Positions 1 through 5,282 of a stretch of DNA of 5,618 nucleotides are shown in pieces. Every line of letters starts with the position of its first letter. Position 1 is the first letter of the stretch. The stretch covers positions 1 through 5,618 of the forward strand of contig VBEQ01000032.1 in assembly GCA_005881235.1 (NCBI GenBank), written 5' to 3'. The position numbers were made by a program, and so were the translations under genes. The notes beneath the pieces were generated by a model, which was given only the letters and a program-made list of their open reading frames with translations, ran no database searches and had not been told where the DNA came from. The stretch comes from Chloroflexota bacterium. GTDB lineage: Bacteria > Chloroflexota > Dormibacteria > CF-121.

Positions 1-2188
1 TGACGGCGTTCACTACCGCCGGGGTCGACGCTATAGTGCCGCCTTCCCCCATGCCTTTGACACCCATCGGATTGTTTGGGGACGGCGTGACCGTCCGGGC
101 AGTCTCGAAGACCGGAAGATCGGCCGCGGTCGGGAGCAGGTATGTGGCCAGATTGCCGGTCAGCAACTGGCCATCGTTGTCGTCGTAAACCACCCCTTCG
201 TACAGGGCCTGCGCCAGGCCCTGGGCGATGGCTCCGTGCAGCTGGCCTTCGACGATCATCGGGTTGATCACGGTTCCGCAGTCGTCCACGGCGAGGTAGC
301 GCATCACATTCACGGCGCCGGTTTCGCCATCGACCTCGACATGCGCCAGGTGAGCGCCAAAGGTATAGGTCGGACCCGTGGGGTCAAAACTGGCCCGCAC
401 GCTGAGCTGGTCGGCTCGATGTGCAGCGGTTGCCCAGGCGGCGACGTCCTTGAGCGTCATCGATCGCGATGGGACGCCGCGCACCTGTAGTCGACCGTCG
501 GATGCCACGACGTCGGCCGGCGCGGCCTCGAGCGCGGCAGCTGCCAGCTCCCGCACCCGCTTCTTCAGCCGGCGGGCGCCGCGCTGCGCCGCGACCCCCG
601 AAATCGAGGCGCTTCGGCTGCCGTAGGTGCCCACGGCGTAGGCCGGCTGGTCGGTGTCCCCGTAGAGCACGCGGACCTGATCCAGGGAGATCCCAAAAGC
701 ATCCGCCGCAATCTGAGCCCAGGTGGTTTGGTGACCCTGTCCGTGCGGCGTTGAGCCGGTAATGAGCGTAACCGTGCCATCGATCTCCAGCCGGGCGCTG
801 ACTTCGTCCTTTCCGAACCCACCGGCTTCCTCGATGTATGTCGCGAGTCCGATTCCCTGCAAGCGTCCTTCTCGGCGCGCCTTCGCCTGCGCCTGGCGGA
901 GCTGCGAATAGTCGGCCATCTCGAGCAGGCGATCCAGGCTTGCCTGGTAGTCGCCACTGTCATAGGTCGTCCCCGCCGCGTTGCTGTACGGGAATTCCGA
1001 CTTTGCCACAAAATTGCGCCGTCGGACTTCCGCCGGGTCGAGCTCGAGTTCGTCGGCGAGCCGATCCATCATCCGCTCGATCAGGAAACCGGCTTCGGGA
1101 CGGCCTGCACCCCGGTAGGGGCCGGTTGGTGTGGCATTGGTGTAGACCGCAAGCAGGGTGTTCTGCGACGCCGGGATTCGGTAGCAACCGGTTTGCAGCT
1201 CGGCGACGGTGGTTGGCACGAACATCCCGTAAGGCGCGGGGTAGGCGCCGAGGTCGCCAAGCACTCGCGATCGAATTCCGAGCACCACGCCGTCTCGCTG
1301 CGCTGCCAGTTCGACCTCCTGCAGCTGGCCCCGACCATGCCGAGTCGCGGCACAATTTTCGGAGCGATCTTCGATCCACTTGATCGGGCGACCAAGCCAC
1401 CTGGCCGCGGCGGCGACGGCAATCTCTTCGCCGACGCACGCCCCTTTGCTGCCAAAACCGCCACCGACGTCTTCGACGATGACCCGGACATCGTCCTCAT
1501 CCAGGCCGAGGCTGCTGGCGATCGATTCCCGAGCGCCATAAGCCGCCTGGGAGGAGAGCTCAACCGTCAGGCGTCCGCCGTCGAGCCAGGCCAGCGCCCC
1601 CCGGGTCTCGAGCGCGCTGGGGATGAGCCGCTGATTCACCAGCCGTTCCCTGACGATGACCGCGGCGCGATCAAATGCGTTCTTGATCGGTCCGTGTTTC
1701 GTCTGCTTGCGGAAAGCGACGTTGGTATCGAACTCCGGATAAAGGAGTGGTGCGTCCTCCTGCACCGCCCGCTCCAGATCGGTCACCGCCGGAAGCGGAT
1801 CGAGCTCGAGTTCGATAAGCTCCAGCGCATCGCGCGCAACCTCGCGTGACTCAGCGACAACCATCGCGAGCGCTTCCCCGACATGCCGCACCCGGTCACT
1901 CGCGAGGACGCGCACTTCGGGAAGGTTGACTTCGTCCGTGGGTGCGTCGATCTCGAGCGGCTTTACGTCCGCGAAGTCCGCGGCCGACCAAACGGCCACC
2001 ACTCCGGCAGCCCCTCTGGCCGGGTCGAGGTTGAGCCTGGCGATGATCGCATGCGCCAGATGGCTGCGCAGAAAGGCAGCGTGCAAGCAGCCTGGGGGCT
2101 GCAGATCATCGACGTAGCGGCCTTTCCCGCTGATCAGTCGTGGATCTTCGACGCGCCGCACCGACGTGCCAAACACCGGCCTTGCCAA
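1..2188 (-). CDS. Xanthine dehydrogenase / CoxL-family molybdenum-binding large subunit, 3' end cut by window edge
   Basis: Catalytic large subunit of a molybdenum hydroxylase (xanthine oxidase family). These enzymes hydroxylate an aldehyde, purine or N-heterocycle at a Mo-cytosine-dinucleotide centre, normally with FAD and 2Fe-2S partner subunits. The frame is open from 2188 to position 1, giving about 729 residues of an expected 760-800; only the extreme C-terminus is missing. Visible landmarks: VRRVEDPRL at the N-terminus, typical of the a/b-hammerhead domain start; GGGFGSK at residues 242-248 (molybdopterin binding); PYRGAGR at 357-363 in the active-site loop; and KGMGEGG at 711-717, where Glu715 is the family's catalytic base. 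The loop is the form II type, not the AYXCSFR loop of true CO dehydrogenase, so CO oxidation is unlikely and the substrate is unknown. The start chosen is TTG at 2188, because GGAG lies 4 nt upstream and the protein then begins MARPVFGTSVRR, as relatives do. An in-frame ATG at 2230 would add 14 unconserved residues and lacks a ribosome site. FAD and FeS subunit genes are not in the window; they may lie beyond the left edge. Confidence 0.93.
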   Translation of the reverse strand, partial: MARPVFGTSVRRVEDPRLISGKGRYVDDLQPPGCLHAAFLRSHLAHAIIARLNLDPARGAAGVVAVWSAADFADVKPLEIDAPTDEVNLPEVRVLASDRVRHVGEALAMVVAESREVARDALELIELELDPLPAVTDLERAVQEDAPLLYPEFDTNVAFRKQTKHGPIKNAFDRAAVIVRERLVNQRLIPSALETRGALAWLDGGRLTVELSSQAAYGARESIASSLGLDEDDVRVIVEDVGGGFGSKGACVGEEIAVAAAARWLGRPIKWIEDRSENCAATRHGRGQLQEVELAAQRDGVVLGIRSRVLGDLGAYPAPYGMFVPTTVAELQTGCYRIPASQNTLLAVYTNATPTGPYRGAGRPEAGFLIERMMDRLADELELDPAEVRRRNFVAKSEFPYSNAAGTTYDSGDYQASLDRLLEMADYSQLRQAQAKARREGRLQGIGLATYIEEAGGFGKDEVSARLEIDGTVTLITGSTPHGQGHQTTWAQIAADAFGISLDQVRVLYGDTDQPAYAVGTYGSRSASISGVAAQRGARRLKKRVRELAAAALEAAPADVVASDGRLQVRGVPSRSMTLKDVAAWATAAHRADQLSVRASFDPTGPTYTFGAHLAHVEVDGETGAVNVMRYLAVDDCGTVINPMIVEGQLHGAIAQGLAQALYEGVVYDDNDGQLLTGNLATYLLPTAADLPVFETARTVTPSPNNPMGVKGMGEGGTIASTPAVVNAV

Positions 2189-2228
2189 CGAACTCCAGTC
2201 TAGGCTCGCCTGTAAGGTAGAGGACGCC
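2189..2228. promoter_or_regulatory. Short divergent intergenic region between the Mo-hydroxylase and osmC-like genes
   Basis: Only 40 bp separate the preferred TTG start of the minus-strand Mo-hydroxylase from the ATG of the plus-strand osmC-like gene. Both ribosome sites fall inside it: GGAG for the minus gene at 2196-2193, and AGAGGA for the plus gene at 2219-2224. Any promoters must therefore overlap each other or lie within the opposite coding sequence. I see no convincing -35/-10 pair. The region is called regulatory from its position, not from a recognised site. Confidence 0.3.
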
Positions 2229-2660
2229 ATGGCCGGCGAGGATCTGGTCGTCAACCGGGTGCAGTCCTCCAGCACCACCACACCCGGACGCGCCATCAAT
2301 CACGTGCGCGACCACCAGCTCGTGATCGACGAACCCACCCACCTGGGTGGTCCTGGGGAGCAGATCACTCCCGCGGAAGCATTCCTCGCAGGCGTTTCGG
2401 CCTGCGGCGTGTTGCTGGTGCAAGGGAGAGCGCGGGACACTCGCGTTCGCCTCGATCGGGTTGAGGCCACCATCGAAGGCATCCGGCAGCGGTCGGACAC
2501 CTCGGTCTTTCAGCGGATTGAGATTCGGTTTCTCCTGGCGGGTCCGAGCCACGCGGAGGCGATCGATCTCGTCGACCACTACAAACGCCGTTGACCGCTC
2601 TACAAGGCGGTCGCGGTCGCGACCACGGTAGAGGTCAGGATCGAACTCGCTGAGGTTTGA
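2229..2660 (+). CDS. OsmC-family redox protein, probable selenoprotein (UGA at 2592-2594 read as selenocysteine)
   Basis: OsmC/Ohr-family proteins are small cytoplasmic thiol peroxidases that use a cysteine pair to reduce organic peroxides. The ATG at 2229 is preceded by AGAGGA at 2219-2224. The protein has the family's pattern: TPGRAINHVRDH near the N-terminus, then LGGPGEQITPAEAFLAGVSAC with the first redox cysteine at Cys59. A PxE motif sits 11 residues before the Cys, as in YhfA-like members. At residue 122 the codon is TGA, in the context YKRR-U-PLYKAV, exactly where relatives have the second cysteine of a C-P-(V/L)-(Y/H) motif. The frame stays open behind it for 21 more residues, giving the final beta strand TTVEVRIELAEV and a true stop TGA at 2658-2660. 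Total length is 143, like E. coli OsmC, whose cysteines are at about 59 and 125. A SECIS-like hairpin follows the TGA. Stopping at 2594 would give 121 residues missing the second redox site. Alternatives are a nonsense mutation or a sequencing error of a Cys codon; the hairpin argues against both. rpsD follows 30 bp downstream and could be co-transcribed. Confidence 0.85.
2595..2633 (+). promoter_or_regulatory. Bacterial SECIS element directing selenocysteine insertion at the UGA 2592-2594
   Basis: Bacterial SECIS elements are hairpins inside the coding region just behind the UGA, bound by SelB. Here an outer stem CTCTAC (2598-2603) pairs perfectly with GTAGAG (2628-2633). After a small internal loop, an inner 6-bp stem GGTCGC (2609-2614) pairs perfectly with GCGACC (2619-2624) and closes the tetraloop GGTC (2615-2618). 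The loop begins 20 nt after the UGA and has G in its first two positions. This meets the published bacterial rule (apical loop 3-14 nt, G in the first two loop bases, 16-37 nt from UGA). In E. coli fdhF the SelB-contacting loop is AGGUCU, with GGUC at 19-22 nt after the UGA; here GGUC is at 21-24. The bulged U of the fdhF stem is not evident. Structure was folded by eye. Confidence 0.78.
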
Positions 2661-2684
2661 GAGCGCGGTATATCGAGGTATAGC
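2657..2684 (+). promoter_or_regulatory. Candidate promoter for rpsD, possibly giving a leaderless transcript
   Basis: TTGAGA (2657-2662) is followed after 16 bp by TATAGC (2679-2684), a plausible -35/-10 pair. The -10 ends 6 bp before the ATG at 2691, so transcription would start at or next to the start codon. Against this, GAGG at 2675-2678 would serve as a ribosome site on a longer transcript coming from osmC. It is a visual match only, in a short A/T-richer patch. Confidence 0.27.
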
Positions 2685-2690
2685 TTGCGC

Positions 2691-3329
2691 ATGGCTCCCC
2701 GTCGTCCCGTCGAAAAACTCTCCCGTCGAGCTGGCGTCGAACTCGGCCTCAAGGGAACCCGCCAGGTTGCGGGCAAGAGCGGCCGTATCCGCCGTCCCTA
2801 CCCGCCTGGTCAGCAGGGCCGCGGCGGGCAACAGGGCCGCCGTCGCAAGCGGGATTCCGACTACCTTCTCCAGCTGCGAGAGAAGCAGAAAGTGCAGTGG
2901 TTCTACGGCGTCGCCGCCGGGCAACTGGCGCGTTACTTCGATGCCAGCCGTCGCCGGCCGGAGGCCACAGGTGAGGAACTACTCCGCCAGCTCGAGCAGC
3001 GCCTCGACAACGTCGTCTACCGTCTGGGATTCGCCGGCACGCGCGCCCAAGCTCGACAATTCGTGAGCCATGGCCACGTCCTCGTCAGCGGCAAGCGCGT
3101 CAACCGCTCCTCGTATGAAGTCCGGCCCGGCGAGACGATCTCGATCAAACCCGAGAGCGCCATCGAGCCGCTCGTCCGCGATGCGATCAGCCTTGGTTTC
3201 CGTGTTCCGCAATGGCTTGCCGCCGATCGGCAAGCGCTGACCGGGAAAGTGGCTCATCGGCCGCAACGGAGCGAGATCGACGTGCCGGCCGACGAGAAGC
3301 GCGTCGTCGAGTTCTTCGCGAAGTACTAG
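2691..3329 (+). CDS. rpsD: 30S ribosomal protein S4 (zinc-less type)
   Basis: Ribosomal protein S4 binds 16S rRNA early in 30S assembly and acts in decoding fidelity. The 212-residue product has the S4 N-terminal domain with the PYPPGQQGRG motif at 37-46, followed by SDYLLQLREKQK (56-67) and YGVAAGQLARYFD (72-84). The C-terminal S4 RNA-binding fold covers about 103-155 (RLDNVVYRLGF, ARQFVSHGHVLVSGKRVN). The four zinc-binding cysteines found near the N-terminus of many S4 proteins are absent; the whole protein lacks cysteine, so it is a C-minus S4, like the Streptomyces protein. It stands alone rather than beside rpsM, rpsK and rpoA. The ATG at 2691 gives the usual MA- start but lies 12 nt from GAGG (2675-2678). 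The in-frame TTG at 2685 has better 6-nt spacing and would add two residues. The gene may be the only S4 or a zinc-independent paralogue; this window cannot tell. Confidence 0.95.
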   Translation: MAPRRPVEKLSRRAGVELGLKGTRQVAGKSGRIRRPYPPGQQGRGGQQGRRRKRDSDYLLQLREKQKVQWFYGVAAGQLARYFDASRRRPEATGEELLRQLEQRLDNVVYRLGFAGTRAQARQFVSHGHVLVSGKRVNRSSYEVRPGETISIKPESAIEPLVRDAISLGFRVPQWLAADRQALTGKVAHRPQRSEIDVPADEKRVVEFFAKY

Positions 3330-3337
3330 ATCGCCGT

Positions 3338-4483
3338 TCAGGCGGCCGGCGGCCGCGAGTAGCCGAGCCGGACGAGCAACGTCGAGGCCGCGATCGTGAC
3401 GACGACCGCCGCCAGGATCGCCGCGTAGAGCTCGCTGGGGATCACCTGGCGGCTGAGACCGATGGTGGCCAGGACAAAGCTGAATTCACCGATCTGACCC
3501 AGGCCGGTCGCGATCTGGCGCGGGCGGCCCGGAAGGCGCCCGAACCTGGCCAGGAGATAGATCGGAGCAACCTTCGCCACCACCAGCAGCGCGAGCAGGA
3601 GGGCAAGCCACCCCAGTCCCTTGAGCAGCGCGCCCGGATCGATCAGCGCACCGATTGCCACGAAGAAGAGGACCGCGAAGACATCGCGAAATGGGAGAAG
3701 CCGCTCGCGCGCCTCCGTCGATTCGCGGCTCTCGCTGATGGCCAGCCCCGAGACGAAGGCGGCCAGGGCAAGCGGCATGCCGAAGAAGCGCGCGCCCAGC
3801 CCGGCCAGGGCGAGGGCGCTCGCGACGGAGACGATGAGGAAGAGATCGTGTTCCTGGCGAAGCTGCCGCAGCAGTCGCGGAAGGAGTCCGGTCGCGATCA
3901 CGACGATGATCGCGTAGACCAACAGCAGCTCGACGGCGACGACGCCTGATGTGGGCTGCAGCTGCAACGCGATCAGGGCAATGATCGACAGCGTCACCCC
4001 GGCCACGTCCTGCAAGACGCTCCAGCCCAGCAGTACGTGGTCGGTGGCCGCATCCGTCGTGCGCCGCCGGCTGCGGGTGATGTTCACCGCGACGACGCTG
4101 GAGGAGAACGCGAGGCAGAGGCCGAGCAGGACGGCGCCGGCCAGGGAAAGCTTGAGGAGAAGCCCCGCCGCCGCCCCCGCCAGTGCCGTCAGGACGGTCT
4201 GGAGCGGTGCCGTCCAGAAGAGGCTTCCGCGCTCCCTGCCCAGCTCAGCGACGTCGAGCTCGATGCCGACTTCGAAGAGGAGAAGCACGACGCCGACATC
4301 GGCAAACACCTGCAGCTGATGACGGTCGGCGACGTAGCCGGGGGTAAAGGGAGACACGAGCAGGCCGGTCGCCAGATAGCCGAGCACAGCGGGAAGGCCG
4401 GCCCGTCGAGCGAGCCAACCGGCAATCGCCGCCACCAGGAGGACAAAGCCGATTTCGAAGATGGCGGGCGCGGTCGTCTCCAC
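3338..4483 (-). CDS. CPA2-family cation:proton antiporter (Kef-type membrane domain)
   Basis: Integral membrane exchanger of the monovalent cation:proton antiporter-2 family, moving K+ or Na+ against H+ across the cytoplasmic membrane. The 381 residues are almost entirely hydrophobic, about 11-13 membrane helices by eye. Family marks are ARRAGLPAVLGYLATGLL (25-42), LLLFEVGIELD (67-77), FSSSVVAV (126-133), the ion-site Gln-Asp pair of KefB/KefC proteins at Gln158-Asp159 in WSVLQDVAG, FFVAIGALIDP (273-283) and GLGQIGEFSFVLA (327-339). The protein ends right after the last helix: no TrkA-N (RCK) nucleotide-binding domain follows, so it is a membrane-only member and nothing in it shows how it is gated. 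The start is GTG at 4483 with a weak upstream ribosome site. The gene lies 41 bp behind the DUF2461 gene, probably in one operon, and ends 8 bp from the convergent rpsD stop. Which ion it carries cannot be read from the sequence. Confidence 0.92.
   Translation of the reverse strand: METTAPAIFEIGFVLLVAAIAGWLARRAGLPAVLGYLATGLLVSPFTPGYVADRHQLQVFADVGVVLLLFEVGIELDVAELGRERGSLFWTAPLQTVLTALAGAAAGLLLKLSLAGAVLLGLCLAFSSSVVAVNITRSRRRTTDAATDHVLLGWSVLQDVAGVTLSIIALIALQLQPTSGVVAVELLLVYAIIVVIATGLLPRLLRQLRQEHDLFLIVSVASALALAGLGARFFGMPLALAAFVSGLAISESRESTEARERLLPFRDVFAVLFFVAIGALIDPGALLKGLGWLALLLALLVVAKVAPIYLLARFGRLPGRPRQIATGLGQIGEFSFVLATIGLSRQVIPSELYAAILAAVVVTIAASTLLVRLGYSRPPAA
3342..3356. other. GC hairpin at the rpsD / antiporter convergent junction
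   Basis: GCGGCC (3342-3347) and GGCCGC (3351-3356) are perfect inverted repeats around a GGC loop, 13 bp after the rpsD stop and inside the last codons of the convergent antiporter gene. It could slow or end rpsD transcription, but no T-tract follows on the plus strand, so it is not a canonical intrinsic terminator. In GC-rich coding DNA it may be chance. Confidence 0.22.
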
Positions 4484-4524
4484 TCAGCGACTCGCCCGCT
4501 CGGGCGGCGTGAGTCCGGCTCGGT

Positions 4525-5220
4525 TCAGCGCACCGGCCGGGCGGGCTCGCGGCTGGGCCCGACCTGCGTGTCCAGCCAGCTGGTGAGCGGCTTGCTGTCC
4601 TTGATCGCCTGCCGCACACGTTCCTTCGCCTCGACCGTCTGCAGCCAGGCGCCGGGCTTCCAGTTGCGACTGGCCATCAGCCCCTTGCAGCGCAGCAGGT
4701 CGCCGCGTGGGTGGTCGGCCGCGTATCCCGAGGGGACGCGCTTGAAGCTCGGTTCCGTCACCTGGTAGCCCTCCTTGACGAGGGCGCCGACGATCCGAGC
4801 CAGCTTTTCGCCGTCCTTTCCGGCGACCGCATCGCGATAGCGGCTGAGCTGATCGGACGCCATCTCGTGCGAGCCGACGGCGAGGTAGAGGCCGTCGTCG
4901 GAGATTTGCAGGTAGAGGCCGCCGGCTCCGGCGGTGGAAAGGTAGGCACCCAGGTGCTCCTTGTAGGGGCGCTTGTCGGGAGTGAAGCGGAGATCGCGAT
5001 TCAGGCGGAAGATCTTGACCTCGATATCCGGCCCCAGGTCGCGCTCGATCTCGGTGAGCAGCGCCTCCATCGGCTGGCGCACCTGCTCCTCGTAGACCTG
5101 CCGGTGCGCCTCGAAGTAGGCCTTGCTGTTGTCACGCTTCAGGCCCTGAAAGAACTGTAACGCGGGCTTTGGCCACCCGGCAAAACGAGTTCGAACCGCT
5201 GTGCTCGCCGCATCCTTCAT
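4525..5220 (-). CDS. DUF2461 family protein (TIGR02453)
   Basis: A cytoplasmic protein of 231 residues belonging to the widespread DUF2461 family, whose biochemical function is not established. The family signature is clear: FAGWPKPALQFFQGLKRDNSKAYFEAHR compared with the usual F..L..NN...WF..H start (residues 13-40), then KIFRLNRDLRFTPDKRPYKEHLGA (69-92) and GLYLQISDDGLYLAVGSH (101-118), and the C-terminal RVPSGYAADHPRGDLLRCKGL (161-181). There is no signal peptide or membrane segment. The ATG at 5220 is well supported by AGGAGG at 5232-5227 with a 6-nt spacer. It is the first gene of a probable two-gene unit with the antiporter 41 bp downstream; the gap holds a small CGCCC/GGGCG hairpin (4493-4506) that might reduce read-through. 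It is divergent from the membrane protein gene at 5283. Confidence 0.92.
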   Translation of the reverse strand: MKDAASTAVRTRFAGWPKPALQFFQGLKRDNSKAYFEAHRQVYEEQVRQPMEALLTEIERDLGPDIEVKIFRLNRDLRFTPDKRPYKEHLGAYLSTAGAGGLYLQISDDGLYLAVGSHEMASDQLSRYRDAVAGKDGEKLARIVGALVKEGYQVTEPSFKRVPSGYAADHPRGDLLRCKGLMASRNWKPGAWLQTVEAKERVRQAIKDSKPLTSWLDTQVGPSREPARPVR

Positions 5221-5282
5221 GGCTTCCCTCCTCGACCGGATCAGGTCCGCAGGTTTTAGCTCGATCGTAACGTTTCAATGCC
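5221..5282. promoter_or_regulatory. Divergent intergenic region between the DUF2461 and membrane protein genes
   Basis: These 62 bp must carry the promoter of the minus-strand DUF2461 gene and/or that of the plus-strand membrane gene. On the minus strand the AGGAGG ribosome site at 5232-5227 is clear. On the plus strand no Shine-Dalgarno precedes the ATG at 5283. A TAnnnT hexamer, TAACGT (5268-5273), ends 9 bp before that ATG, which would fit a nearly leaderless mRNA. No matching -35 box is evident. Confidence 0.3.

Noticed and set aside
1193..1849. 218-codon plus-strand open frame opposite the Mo-hydroxylase
   Set aside because: It lies wholly antisense to a gene with conserved motifs and an unbroken frame; its translation has no domain-like pattern. 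Long antisense frames are expected in GC-rich DNA.
2166..2594. Longer osmC start at 2166 with termination at the first TGA
   Set aside because: The extra 21 residues are not OsmC-like, and the ATG at 2229 has a ribosome site and places Cys59 as in E. coli OsmC. Stopping at 2594 removes a conserved region that continues in frame.
2592..2594. Reading the TGA as a simple nonsense mutation or as Trp in a recoded genome
   Set aside because: Other genes in the window use TGA as a real stop (the osmC-like, antiporter and DUF2461 genes), so the code is standard. The SECIS-like hairpin and the Cys-equivalent position fit selenocysteine better than decay, though a sequencing error cannot be fully excluded.
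2106..2924. 272-codon minus-strand open frame spanning the osmC-like gene and the start of rpsD
   Set aside because: It is antisense to two recognised genes and crosses their boundary; it has no recognisable family features.
3342..3356. Canonical rho-independent terminator for rpsD
   Set aside because: The hairpin is present but is not followed by a T-tract on either strand, so it is kept only as a low-confidence structure.
4493..4506. CGCCC/GGGCG hairpin between the DUF2461 and antiporter genes as a terminator
   Set aside because: It has only a 5-bp stem and no T-tract; such short GC inverted repeats are common by chance here.
3212..4768. Two long plus-strand frames (3212-3949 and 4037-4768) opposite the antiporter and DUF2461 genes
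   Set aside because: Very Arg/Glu/Asp-rich translations are the typical shadow of a hydrophobic protein read from the other strand; there is no ribosome site or family motif.
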